64,000 nt of DNA, from contig VNWV01000012.1 in the NCBI GenBank assembly GCA_009801085.1, positions 434,001-498,000 on the forward strand, written 5' to 3'. The translations under genes were made by a program, and so were the position numbers. This document shows positions 31,153 to 42,658 of this stretch, piece by piece; position 1 is the stretch's first letter, and each line of letters starts with the position of its first letter. The notes beneath the pieces were generated by a model. It made no database searches. It was not told the DNA's origin and was given only the letters and a program-made list of their open reading frames with translations. This stretch comes from Lasiodiplodia sp. COLG20 (taxonomy: Eukaryota > Ascomycota > Dothideomycetes > Botryosphaeriales > Botryosphaeriaceae).

Positions 31153-34100
31153 TCAACCAAACATATCCGCCAGCCCTCCCAACTCCGGGCTTCCACCCCT
31201 CTTGATCGTCGCCGGTCCCTGCTCGACCGCCATGTACTGCTCCTGCACCTGGACCTTTTTCTGGCGCTCGGGCCGCCCGATCTTACCCTGCTCGTGGATA
31301 CTGATGCCGCGGACGCCGCTCAGCAGGTCGAGCACGACGCCGCGCTGCTGACGCTCGCTTGCGACGCTCTGGATGTGCGAGAAGGCGCGGTCGACCTTGT
31401 CCGGGCGATTGCTCAGGCCGGGCAGGGAGAGGATGATGGCGTGGGCTTGCGGGGCGTCGAGCAGGATGATGTTTGCGATGAGCGCGGCCAGGTCCTTCTG
31501 CGCGTCGACGAAGGGCGGCTCGTGCAGCGACGTGATGGCCGCCTGCAGCATGTCGCAGCACAGGTAGCCGCGCGCCGGGCCGTGTTCCTTGAGGTGCGGC
31601 GCCGCGCCGCGCAGGACGCGCGAGACGAGCGTGACGCAGCGCGTGTCGCGCACGCGGATGACGGTGCGGCAGAAGATGAGGACGGGCTCGAAGACTGAAG
31701 GCGTGCTGAGGATGAAGGTCGCCATGCGCTGTTCCTTGGCTGTCGCTGCGCTGCTGGCGGATGAGGAAGAGGTATCTGCCGAGAGTGTCAGCATGGTCAG
31801 TACGCTTTGTAGTTCGTTGAATGCGGCGAGCTCCTTCTGCTGTTGCAGCTGCTTGCTTCGTGAGGTATTCGTACCCAGTCGGACATCCTCTAGGAGAAGG
31901 GAGACCAGCATCACAGCTGAGTGCGTGAGCTGTCGCAGGATGCTCTCGTTCTTCATTTCATCGCCGAGGTTGTCCTGGTCGCCCGCTTGAGTGATCTGTC
32001 TGTTTAATGTATCCCACTCGGTGCTGATCTTGGTATCGAGTTCTTTGAAAAGACTGGAAACGATAGGTGGTAGGAACTGAGAACGAAGGTGGATGGGGCA
32101 GTTCTCAATGAGCTGCGTGGAGATGTTAAGTAGGACGGAAACGTGGTGTGCGGAGAGCGCTTGCGCATTCTCAAACAATGCTTGGCTAAGAGGAACAGGG
32201 AGATCGCTGATGCCATAGAAGTGGTCCTTGAACCTGGTAAATCCGTAGAGAATGTAGTAGCAGACTTCGCGAATCTGCCTGACGGTGCCGCGTACCGTCG
32301 AAGCAAATCCCTCGTAAGATGACTTGGATCCGCTCACACGCGCAAAGAAGTCGTCCCTGCTCTCTGTAGAGATACCCGCCTGCCAAAACCTATCTGTAAG
32401 AACGCGCTTCATAACCACTTGCATGTCTGCGGGCAAATGCGCCCAATTACGCATATTCATGAAGGCTTGGGCGTGGCTAACGAGTTGCAGGAGATTTGGC
32501 AATACTGCAGGAAGGGCATCTGACCAAAGAGCGCACGCGATTTCATATGGCTGAGAGCTTTCACGCAGCTTTTCAGTCGACGCACCCAGGAGGTTTTTCG
32601 TCAATCGGAGCGGCAGCCTTTGGAAGCGAGCCAGAATCTCAGCTTGCTTCGCCTGGCCTTCGGCATCCAACTGCTGTTGCGCCCAGTCCGAGGTCCTGTG
32701 GAAGCCGCGGGACGCGAAAAAGTCTGTGATATCGCCAAGACCGAGCATATCGCAGAACGAGTGGAACGAAGATAGAGAGGCGCCTAGTTCGGGGTTCATC
32801 CAGCCATCCTTCACCATGTCCATCATTTGCTTCAAGCGGGCCTCCCGAACATCTCGATCAATCGTGGTGGCGCGGTGGACTATGATGAACAGGAATGCTG
32901 TGTAACCCATTCGTTGCCGCTCATCGATGAGACGGTTGGTCACGATGTCGTCGATTTTGCGTTCGAGTTCGTCATAAACTGACAAGAAGTGATCGGGGAA
33001 GGCAATGGCGAGTCTCTGGATCTCTGCAGTGCAGGCCTGTTCCAAGCCCTTGACCGCTTCGGAATAGGGTGGTGCTGAAGGCTCGTCGCGCAGGGGCAGG
33101 TTCAGGATGTACTCGAGCAACTGTAAAGCAAAGCTCGGCCTCGAGGACAACGCCTTGGTGGCGAATGTGACCATGAGCTGGATGATCTTCCTATTGATTT
33201 CCGGATCCTCAAAGCGAATGGTGAGGACGCCTCTACACCACTCCTCAAATGCATCCTGCATGATCTTTCTATTGCCCTCATCTTCTTCAGGTTCAGACCC
33301 GTGGCCGTTTACCCATTTCAAGTAGCCTTTTAAAGCTGCATCAACGACAGTGATCTGGGCGTCCGCCCGGAGTACCGATGGCGAGTTCTTGGAGAACGTC
33401 TGCGGCGAGAATGGAGCGAGACCGTCATAGAGATTTGTGAACAAATTGGTGGCTTGGCCGAGGATGTGCTGCATAGCGTCCAGCGGCATCTTGCGAACAA
33501 TCACCTCTACGACATCAACGCAATACCTACGGTAGTTTCCGAGGAATGCATGTCTCTCAGGCGCGGTGTCTAGATCCTCATTAAGGAGCACGAACGTAGG
33601 ATTGTCCGAATCCTCAGGCAGGGCTTCGTAGCGAAGCAGGCGAGAACTGCAAATCTCTAGTAGGGCGGGGACTAATTGTAGCACTGCAGAAGAGTCTCTG
33701 ATGGAACGAGTACGCAGCAGTCTTGTCCACGCATGTAGAACGGGGATGGAAACAACGAGACTAGGGTGTCCAAGGACTTCGTAAAGAAGCCGGAGGAAGG
33801 CAGGCATATCGCTGTCCTCGGAAATGAGCGTAGGTTTGGCTTCCACAAAACTGCCCAGATTTGAAAGCAACTGCACGCTTGTTAGATACGTATTGGGTAT
33901 GCCGGCGGAAAAGGCTTTACCTCGGAAAGCTTCTTCGATAGCGTGTATTTGGGTTCGTCTATATCGGTAGCATCCAAGCCCTTGGATGTCCATTGGAAAA
34001 GCTGAGCCATGAGATTAACGATCTGTGGTGCGAACATGGGGCAAATAATGTCGATGAAGTCCTGGTCGCCGAAGTTTTGGCGGGCGTAGATGGCGAAAAG

Positions 34101-35029
34101 AGCCTCGACGGCGGCCTGGAAGATTTAGTACAAGATTGGTATTCAACAAAATCAGGCTGTCTCACCGTTTGTAGCGGGACAACGGCTATGGAAAGGGCTC
34201 TTCCGATGTGGTTAATACTGTCAGTGGAGACGATGGCTTTGGGGATCAACCACGACATGGTCGCGCGGAGGGTGTTCAGCGCCTTGACGGCGATGTGGCA
34301 GACATTCTCGTCATTTTCGGCATTGTTGGCAAGACACCAGTCAAGCAGGTCGCAGACGCGCTTGACCCAACCCTCATCGCCGAAGCGCACGTCGAGGTTG
34401 GGGTCGCGGCCGGGCAGCTCTTCCTGGATGACGGCGGTTGGTGTGAAAATGCTGACACAGGCCTTGCCCAGCTCGTTGCCGCGCAGACTGGCGACGGGAT
34501 CCTCTCTGTTGAAGACGTCCTCGGCGAGGGTTTCGAGTATGTACAAGACCAAGCCTTGATGCTCCAGCGATGTCGCCCACAACCGCACCAGCTGCTCGTC
34601 CATGTCCATCCACTCCGCGCCCCAGCTCCTCTTGGCCACCTCAGCCCACAGCTGTCCGATCTTGTTCCTCACGTAGATAGGCCCCTGCTGGACAGCGCTC
34701 TCGGCAAGCTGGATGACCCAGCCGCGCATGGCGTCGGCCTGCTCGTCGCTGAAGTCCTCCCAGCCATACTTGATCGAGTATTCCAGCACGGTGAGGCCGT
34801 AGTAGCGAAGATGTACGGGGTGCGAGGCGTCGAGGGCAAGCTGGAAGCCGTAGGCGGGGGCGTCGCGGTGCTGCTTCACCTGCTCGAGGTAGGCCGAGGC
34901 GTCCTGGCGCGTTGTGTTGGACGAGCGCGGATCGAAGATGGCTTCCAGCGCTTGCAGCATGCGCGAAAAGTCGGCGGGGCTCTGTTGGCCGTCGAGGCCG
35001 TTGCTGCCGCCCTGCGCGAAGCCGTCCAT
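31153..35029 (-). CDS. MSN5: Exportin Msn5 / exportin-5 family karyopherin
   Basis: A beta-karyopherin that carries cargo out of the nucleus with Ran-GTP; yeast Msn5 exports phosphorylated transcription factors, and exportin-5 exports RNAs in animals. Exons 35029-34166, 34115-33921 and 33870-31153 give 1258 residues, the usual size for the family. The N-terminal part shows the importin-beta N-like and Xpo1-like HEAT region: HLRYYGLTVLEYSIKYGW, YVRNKIGQLWAEVAKRSWG and LYILETLAEDVF. The rest is alpha-helical HEAT-type sequence without breaks. The middle 195-base exon is framed by clean splice sites. Similarity to the exportin-5/Msn5 branch is judged from these N-terminal segments and from overall length; exportin-1 is excluded because its hallmark segments are absent. 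It is followed on the same strand by the GH5 gene's 3' end, 440 bases upstream. Confidence 0.87.
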
Positions 35030-35468
35030 GGTGGTGCGATGTCAGTGGAGGCAGGGATTGCGATGCGGCGAAGCGGCGGCCTCAGGTGCTCTTGGGAAAG
35101 AGCAAGTGAAAGACAGTGGATTCCTCTGGAAACCTAGGGATGCAGTGGGCGATATGAGCAGGGCCGGCCGTCATAGCAGCGGGAGCGAAGTCGGGGTGGG
35201 GCGCGGATTATGCGGCGGCGAGCATGGTGGTGAGCAGAGAAGAGAGCTGGCGGTGGTTTCCAATTGCAGCGAGATGGTTTGCCCGCCGCGGCCGGAGTGC
35301 CAAGCCGCCCCAACGCACAGAAACGCGGAGTCACCTGCTGCCTGCCCACGCTGCCTGTCCCACCCGCGCGGGTCCCATGCATGCGGCTTGATAAGGCTGA
35401 CTTCAATCCTTCAGACCCGATGTCGTGCGTTGTCCTGCAACTACCTATATACATAAATCTCGTGACCA
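35030..35468. other. Promoter-side gap of MSN5
   Basis: A 439-base gap holding the MSN5 promoter and the 3' flank of the glycosidase gene. Nothing else was recognised. Confidence 0.4.
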
Positions 35469-37840
35469 TCACATCACCGCGCACTTTTGCCCTGTCGTCT
35501 GCTGGCACTGTTCGATGTATCCGTCCTCGTCACCGCCGAGCGCCTGCCGGCTCTTCACGCCCGTCACCGTAATCTTCTGTTCGCCCTCCGCATGCCACCA
35601 CTTCAGCATCTGGATCGGGCCTGCTGCTGTGTCCTCCATGCTAATCGTCCACTTTCCTCCGCTAACTTCCACCGACACGTCTCCTTGCGGGAAGTGAAAC
35701 TCGGGCAGGAACACTTCCGTAGGGCCTCCCTCACCGGACGAGCTGGGCGCCTCCAATGAGAGCGTGAACACGCAGTTGCGCAGGTCAAACCCGTAGTTGA
35801 GGATCGTGCCGTGAGTCAGCGTTGGCGTCGGCCGAACATAAGCTTCAGCTGCCCGGTAGCCTTGTTTATCCGACTTGCTGCTGTTGCTAAGCGCACTGGA
35901 AGTCATCTCGTCCTCGCCAAGTGTCTGCTTCAGGTTTGACGGCGACACGCGTGTTGTCTCGGATGATTGGCTGCGTGAGTACGACGGTGACTCAGGATCC
36001 GACGTAGGCGACGACAGCGTGGGTAATGGCGGGTCGTCGAGCGAGAAGATCGACAAGTCCTCTCCGTTCCACTGGTCTCCCCATCTGTGGTTATTCTATT
36101 TTACATTAGTATGTTTTGAAAGAGAGCGCAACAGGGTGCCTTACTGTAGCCACGTAGGTCCATAGAGTGAACCCAGTTGCATGGCTAGCTTCTAGTGCGT
36201 AATGGTTTGCATCCATGGCCAGAATCTGGCTGGTGTAGTCGCCAGTCTTGTATGCGTGCTTGTCGTCCATGTCGTACGGAATTCCTATTTCGCTGAAGAC
36301 ACAAGGGCACGGTCCCATCTTGTCCAACCCTTCATCTCTGATGGCAGCCAGCTGGTCTCGGAAGCAGTTTCTAATGGCGGTCTCTCCAATCTTGATAGCG
36401 AATACGGGGGACAGATATCTGCCGCGAAGAACGCCAAAAACATCGACATTCCATACCCTGTTCCACTTCTTCGTCATGAGCGTGACGCCGTCGTAGAAAT
36501 GGGGCGTGAAGACCATATTTGGGTCATCATCCTCAGTGCCCTTGATCGAGGGTGGAATTTCCAAGACCGGTGGTTGACAGAACATGATTGTCTCGGGGAA
36601 AATGCTCCTGACCATGTCCCTATGCCTCCTGTAATACTGCATGAACCATTTGTTCGTGAAGTACTCGTAGCTGATCGTCTCGCCGTTCTCGGGATCCTTG
36701 GAGAAGTAGTCCTTCTTGAGCAGGGTATCTGATTCAGGGTCCCAAACTCCATGCTGTGCCCACAAGCACTCCCCCAACTTCCACCCCGGATCACGCTGAA
36801 AGCCGTAATGGGTTTCGTCGTAATCTGCAGGTAGCCAGGCCGACTGCCCTTCAGGATCCACGAGCATCGAACCTGACTTGTAAGGTCCTAATCCGCCGAA
36901 ATCCCAGGTATCGATTTCGCATGCTCTTCCGGAACCCGTGAGGATGGCTTGCCAGGCAGTTGGCGATGTGCCTTTCTGCAACTTCTGTTCCTTGGGAATC
37001 GCCGACAGATCCTCCCACCCGATAAGTCCCCTGTTCGGCTCGTTTATGCTCTCCCAGCCGATGATCAACTCATTATCCAAGTCACCCGCCTCTTGAATGC
37101 GTAGCGCCAGGTGCTTAACAGCGGCGAAGAAGTGATTCTGGAGGTAATCCTGAATGTTCACGCCATCAATGATCGCTTTCGGCGCGAAAGCCTTTCCTGC
37201 GAAGAAGAGGGTAAATATGACCTGGCACGACAACCGGGAGTAGTTCGTAGCCCAGATCATCTTGGGGAATTGTTCGGGGTCGGGGTAAGTGTTCTGGACG
37301 AGGGAAGCTTCGGTGACATCGAAGGCTCGCGGATTCAGTCCGCAGGCGTAGATTGTCCAGAGAGGAGCGCCCGAGCCGCCGGTGAATCTGGACCACTGCA
37401 CTCACAATCAGAGGGATCAGCATGAAGGGAGATGTATTGCATTCAAGCCTACGTACGACGTCCTGGTGCGGATCCATGAATATGTAGAAGCCGTACTCCT
37501 TGGCAACTCGAAGGATGGATATGGTGTGCTGTATCCACTCCTCATCGTACTTGCCCGGTCCCGCATGCTCGATTGCCTCCCACGTGAAGATGTATCTGAT
37601 GGTATTATAGCCTATCTTCCTCAGTCTTGTGAAGTGGGTGCGAGCGGTGTCAACAGTGAATGGGCGGTCGACGAAAGATACGGTGTCGCCGTCATAGAAG
37701 GCATCGGCGACGTGTGAGGGTTGGTCCGGGTGGGCGGGGAATTTGGCGTCTGCGGCGACGTTGATGCCGTGTAGGGTGACCTCGCGGTTGCTCGGGTCCC
37801 GGAAGGTACAGCCGTCGACACGCAAGCGTAGAGGAGCCAT
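35469..37840 (-). CDS. GH5 (subfamily 12-like) steryl/ceramide beta-glucosidase
   Basis: A retaining glycosidase related to fungal EGCrP2/Sgl1/Egh1 enzymes that cleave glucose from sterylglucoside or glucosylceramide. Exons 37840-37457, 37395-36140 and 36084-35469 give 751 residues. The start ATG at 37840 (MAPLRLRVDG) precedes conserved FRDPSNREVTLHGIN; an ATG nine codons earlier is possible. The acid/base is Glu247 in SINEP and the nucleophile Glu497 in CVFSEIGIPYD. DPHQDVWSRFTGGSGAP crosses the first intron and is diagnostic. The C-terminal WGDQWNGEDLSIFS, followed by a Ser-rich linker and a beta domain ending QKCAVM, fits the family. The ending CAVM resembles a CaaX box, which would allow prenylation. 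The second intron closes the frame only with a GC donor at 36139. No signal peptide is present, as in cytosolic or vacuolar relatives. Confidence 0.88.
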
Positions 37841-38420
37841 ATCGAGCGGGTGTGAAGGGAAAATCAAAGGGGAAGAGAGGCGAGGACGTAGGGTCTGGTA
37901 GGATAGGGTAGGGTAGATATAAGACGAGAGTACGAGTACGAGCAGTGGTAGGTGCGGCTCGAGCAGCTAATGGAGGTAGGCCCGCAAGCGGAGGCGGAGG
38001 GTTCAGGCGCCACAAGAGCACGCCGCGGCATCCTGGCGTGCGTCATTGACCCGGCCGGTGCGCGGGGGTCTCATGGTGCGAAAGCCGGGATGGAGGCTCC
38101 AAAAGTGTTGAAAGACCACACTACTGCTAGCCGCTAGCTTCGACATTTTTGTCTGACCGGAATGTTAATTTCACTCTAAAATCGGAGTATGGTTACTTGC
38201 GTGCCTCAGGAATAATGGTTCAGCTGCCAGGGCTCAGCACCGAATCTGGACACGGCGCGACGGCACATCCTCGGACGGAGATAAGCCGATAAGATGGTGC
38301 CTGGCACCCTGCCGATGCGGCCAGCTTTCACATTCCTATCATGCGCCTTTGCTGGTATTAATACCCCCGAGTCCAAGACACTCGACCACGCTCGCTGTCC
38401 TCCTGCCTACACTTGCTATC
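37841..38420. promoter_or_regulatory. Divergent promoter region, GH5 glucosidase and ER DnaJ
   Basis: These 580 bases separate two divergent start codons. A TA-rich word (tattaatac) lies about 65 bases upstream of the DnaJ start. I did not find a convincing unfolded-protein-response element. Short frames here are taken as chance. Confidence 0.45.
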
Positions 38421-40077
38421 ATGCTACTTCCACTGCGCGTCCTGGCGGTCGGCGCCGCCCTACCGTTCGCGCTTGCTCTTTCACCCGCCAGCATTCCCGC
38501 CGACACGCCCGTCTCGGAGCTGATCGCCTCTGCGAACCAGCAACTTGCCGCCGGCAACGCGCAGGATGCCTTGACCTATTTCGACGCCGCTGTCGCTCGA
38601 GACCCTAAGAACTACCTTACCATATTCAAGCGCGGCGCCACTTATCTTTCCCTCGGCAAGAACAATCAAGCCCAGCAGGACTTCGACAAGGTCCTCGCTA
38701 TAAAGCCCGACTTCGAGGGCGCCCTGGTCCAGCGTGCAAAGCTGAAGAGTCGCCATGGTGATTGGGATGCTGCGCGGAAAGACTTCGAGGCTGCGGGCAA
38801 GAAGGGGGGCCATGAAATCGCGGAATTGGACGAGGCTCAGGGCGCCGCGACTCTGGCAGCTGAAGCGGAGAAGCAGGGCGACTGGGATGGCTGCATAACA
38901 AATGCCGGTGTCGCTGTCATGGTCGCGGGCGGTAACCTCGAACTGCGCAAGTTGAGAGCGAGGTGCCGGTTCGAGAAAGGCGAAGTCGCGGAGGGCGTCA
39001 ACGACCTGCAGCATGTGCTGCAGATCAACTCAGGGTCTATCGAGCCCCACCTCCAGAGTTCGGCCATGACGTTCTACTCCCTGGGCGAGACCGATAAGGG
39101 TTTGGCGCATATCCGCAAGTGTCTTCAGTCAGACCCTGATTCCAAGGCTTGCATGAAGCTCATGAAGCGCGAGAAGGCATTAGACAAGCAACTCAAAAAG
39201 GCAAAGGGCCTGATGGAGAAGAGGCAGTATGCCAGCGCAGTCAAGCTTCTGATCAAGTCGAGCGAAAGCGCAGGTCTTCTCGAGGACGTGAAGGAGGATG
39301 TGCAGAAGTACAAAGAGGAGGGGTATATCCACAGCAAAACTCCGGATGGACTCTACACTAGCCTCGTTGAGATGGTCTGTGAGGCTTATGTTGAGGTGAG
39401 TGGCCTGAGAGCTTTAGAATGGTACACGAACACTCACAATATTTCAGATGAACAACAAGAAGCGCGCGGAGACGTTCTGCGCAGAAGCAGTGAAACTCAA
39501 CCCCGACAATCTTCATGGTCTCATCCTTGACGCAGAACGCAAGATCGACGCAGATGAGTTTGAACCGGCCATTCACATTTTGAACGACGCCAAGGAGAAG
39601 GCCAAGGAGCAAGGAAACCAGCAACTGCAACGCAAGATCCAAGAGCTCCAGCAAAAAGCGCACAATCTCCTGAAGCGGTCGAAGCAGAAAGACTACTACA
39701 AGGTTCTGGGCGTCTCAAGAGATGCGGACGAAAGAGAGATCAAACGCGCATACCGCAAACTTACCAAGGAATACCACCCCGACAAGGCATCGCAGAAGGG
39801 CATTACGGCAGAAGAGGCGCAGAAGAAGATGGCGGCGATCAATGAGGCTTATGAAGTGCTCAGTGATCCAGAGCTCAAGGCGCGGTTCGACAACGGTGAC
39901 GACCCCAACGATCACGAGGCGCAATCAAACCCGTTCCAGGGCTCGCCGTTTGGTGGCCCTGGTGGACAGCAGTTTTTCATGCGTCAAGGGCCAGGAGGCT
40001 CGTTCAAGTTCCATGCGGGTGGTGGTGGATTTGGCGGTGGATTTGGCGGAGGGTTCCCCGGTGGATTCCAGTTTTAG
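38421..40077 (+). CDS. ER-lumen TPR-DnaJ co-chaperone (DNAJC3/p58IPK-like)
   Basis: A J-protein expected to work with the Hsp70 BiP/Kar2 in the ER lumen. Exons 38421-39395 and 39448-40077 give 534 residues. The start gives a signal peptide (MLLPLRVLAVGAALPFALAL). TPR repeats fill about 30-375, including NQQLAAGNAQDALTYFDAAV, LTIFKRGATYLSLGKNNQA and ALVQRAKLKSRHGDWDAA. The J domain lies at about 406-475 (KDYYKVLGVSRDADEREIKR) with the HPD triad at 435-437, so Hsp70 activation should be intact. The tail is Gly/Phe-rich and ends GGFPGGFQF, without an HDEL-type signal. This order matches animal DNAJC3 and its fungal counterparts. It is divergent from the GH5 gene and co-directional with LDB17 488 bases further on. 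Confidence 0.92.
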
Positions 40078-40565
40078 AGGTCTTGCAACACATGGAGAGG
40101 AGTTTTACTGTTTCCTGATGGCGGCGTTAGTATGGAGTAGGGCAAAATCCTAATTGAAGGAGTCGGTAGCGTATAGTTCGTGAATGCCGATCAGGCAGCG
40201 TGCTGTACAGGGTGTTTAGGGGAAGGAGTCTTGGGTCATGCTTTCATAGTCGAACGCCGAGGGGCGCGGTTGCGCAGCCCCTCTTTTCCAAGGCACACAA
40301 TGAAAAGACGTTTTGGGTAGAATGAATTGCGGAGCATTGTGACGGTCGCCGAATAAGAAGGCTAGCGCGTGGGACGGGATATTGGTGGTTGAGCACCATG
40401 CAGGCAGCGGATGCGGTTGCCGGCTTGGGGTCATCTGGCGGGTGGGCGCGTGGGAAGATCCAGGCCCTTGCAAGTTACAAAAGGCCACTGCACCGCCTGG
40501 CAGCCCCTCCGCCCGCCCCACGCAAGCAGCACCAGAGACGATGCATCTTGCGCGCCGGCGCCAGC
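40078..40565. other. Intergenic region upstream of LDB17
   Basis: 488 bases between two co-directional genes. Overlapping frames in several phases are present but match nothing known. It should hold the LDB17 promoter. Confidence 0.4.
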
Positions 40566-42152
40566 ATGGAGTTCGAGGTGTCTTATAGCCTCGATAATGC
40601 CGAACAGTTCTGGGAAGGTATGAAATCAAACACCATGCGTCAGCGCCCGCTGTTCTTACTGACGCGTCACAGAGCTGGACGACATCGTCTCCGCACGCTG
40701 CGACTCGCACGAAGCCATAGACAGCACCCTCCGCCGCTACCTCGCCTTCGCCGCCAACTTTCACGGTACGCCTCGCTCCGGCTGCTTGCCTGACTCGACG
40801 CTTGTTGACGCTTCCAGAGGAATATCTCCAAACCGAGGACGAGCTCAAGCAGTGCGCGAGCTCGCTACTGCAGTGCTCCATCTTCACCAAGAACAAGGAC
40901 TACGTGCGCACGCAGTTTGTCTACAGCCTGCTTCAGGTACTTTGCTTGCCTGTTGGAATATACTGGTGTCGAGGCTTCTGCTGACAGCCTGCTAGGAGGA
41001 TGAACCGCCGACGCTGCAGCTGGTTGCAGCTGTGCTACTGCTCGATGGCCTCGCCGATATCGACGATCAGCACGTCTTCCACATGATGCACAAGGAAGGG
41101 GCTTTTCCGCGCCTTGTTGAGCTCATTCGGGACACCAATGTCGACGAGCAGAAGAACATGCACCGGCTGCTTCTGCAGCTCATCTACGAGATGTCGAGGA
41201 TACAACGCCTTACGGCCGCAGAGCTAGGTAGGATGCCTGGAGACATACCGCCGGGGATGCACGTTGCTGACGCAAGCTACAGCTGTGGTTGACGATGCCT
41301 TCGTCCTCGGTCTTTTCCAGACTGTTGAGGAGCTTTTTGGCGATCCAAACGATCCTTTCTGCTACCACGTCATTCGTGTTTTGGTATGGATTCCACCCAG
41401 CTAGCGACCTTCTCTGGAATACTCACAATCGATCATAGCTGGTACTCAACGAGCAATATTTCGTCGCCAATATTCCGACCCCAGCTGTGCCGCTCACAAA
41501 CCGCGTTATCAAAGCTCTCTCAACCCACGGCCACATCTACAAGACTTTCGGAGAGAATATGATCCTACTGCTAAACCGCGAGACCGAGGCTTCGCTCACT
41601 CTGCTAATCTTAAAGCTCCTCTACCTTCTGTTCCTAAATGAGAAGACGTGCGACTACTTCTACACCAATGACCTTTACGTCCTGATCGACATCATCATTC
41701 GTAACCTGCTGGACCTGCCGTCGGATGACACGACGTCGGCGGCGATTCGACACACGTACCTACGCGTGCTGCACCCGCTGCTGGCCAACAGCCAGGTCAA
41801 CCGACCGCCACACTACAAGCCGGACGAGCTGCTTAAAATGCTGGACTACCTCAGTGCATCTAACGAAAACCCCTGGCGGCACTTCGAGGCGCATGATGAA
41901 ACGACGATCCGGCTGGCCAAACGGTGCTCCGAGGTGGCGTGGCTGAACAAACGCCGGGCTAGTTTCTCGGTCGACGGTACCGCGGGCCGCGACAGTCCCA
42001 ACCAGGAGGGCCACAAGGCGGTGGCGCAGCGGATGTTGGGGATGAGCGTGCCAACGGCGGGCGAGAGCGCTCTCAGCGTGGTCGAGGTGGCGGCGCATCA
42101 GGAGAAGCCGGGCGTGCAGACGCCGAGCAAGAACAGGGATGCACAGGAGTGA
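40566..42152 (+). CDS. LDB17: Ldb17/Dip1/SPIN90-family actin regulator (DUF2013)
   Basis: A protein of the WISH/DIP/SPIN90 family, which activates Arp2/3 to start unbranched actin filaments at endocytic patches (Dip1 in fission yeast, Ldb17 in budding yeast). Six exons close to 436 residues: 40566-40617, 40673-40765, 40818-40936, 40996-41227, 41283-41383, 41439-42152. The armadillo-like helical core includes [59 protein letters not shown] and [38 protein letters not shown], a strong family signature. The ending [19 protein letters not shown] is also typical. The C-terminal 60 or so residues are low complexity. The start ATG lies just before a small first exon and is supported by frame closure. 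No defects are seen. Confidence 0.88.
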
Positions 42153-42658
42153 AAGGGCAGCTTTTAATTTTGGTAGGTCAATTAACTTCTGCTGCATGCG
42201 CACGGTGTTGGAGGCGTCTGGGCGGGGGCACTCCTGGGATATTGCGATTTATCCGGTATTATTGGTAGTAGGTGATAATTGCTTGGTTGTCGATAAATCT
42301 GTGAATCATTCCTTCTTGGTGTGTGAATACGGGGATTCGTTAAGCTACTGCTGCCTGATACTCAATTTAGAATGATATGCAATGCCCGAATGTGAGCAAT
42401 AGTGAAAAGACTATCATGGGCATCTATGGGATGGCGGGGGAGCTCTTTTGGCGGGCCCGTGCTCTGTAGGGCTGAAGGACCCATGACGTCCATCTCAAAC
42501 GCGTCCCGCGTCTTCCACCACCATAGCCTCAGCAAAATCCTCCCGCACGCAGCCCACCTCACCGACTGCACGAACACGAGCCACACCAAATGGGCCGGCC
42601 GAGTCGCTCGCTCTTCCCGTCGCATTCATCGTAAAAACCGAGCACACAAGCCGCCGCA
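42153..42658. other. Intergenic region upstream of SKI3
   Basis: 506 bases with no supported gene. The last part must contain the SKI3 promoter and leader. Confidence 0.4.

Noticed and set aside
31153..35029. Exportin-1 (CRM1) as identity of the large karyopherin
   Set aside because: The N-terminal segments and overall length fit the exportin-5/Msn5 branch, and CRM1 hallmark segments are absent.
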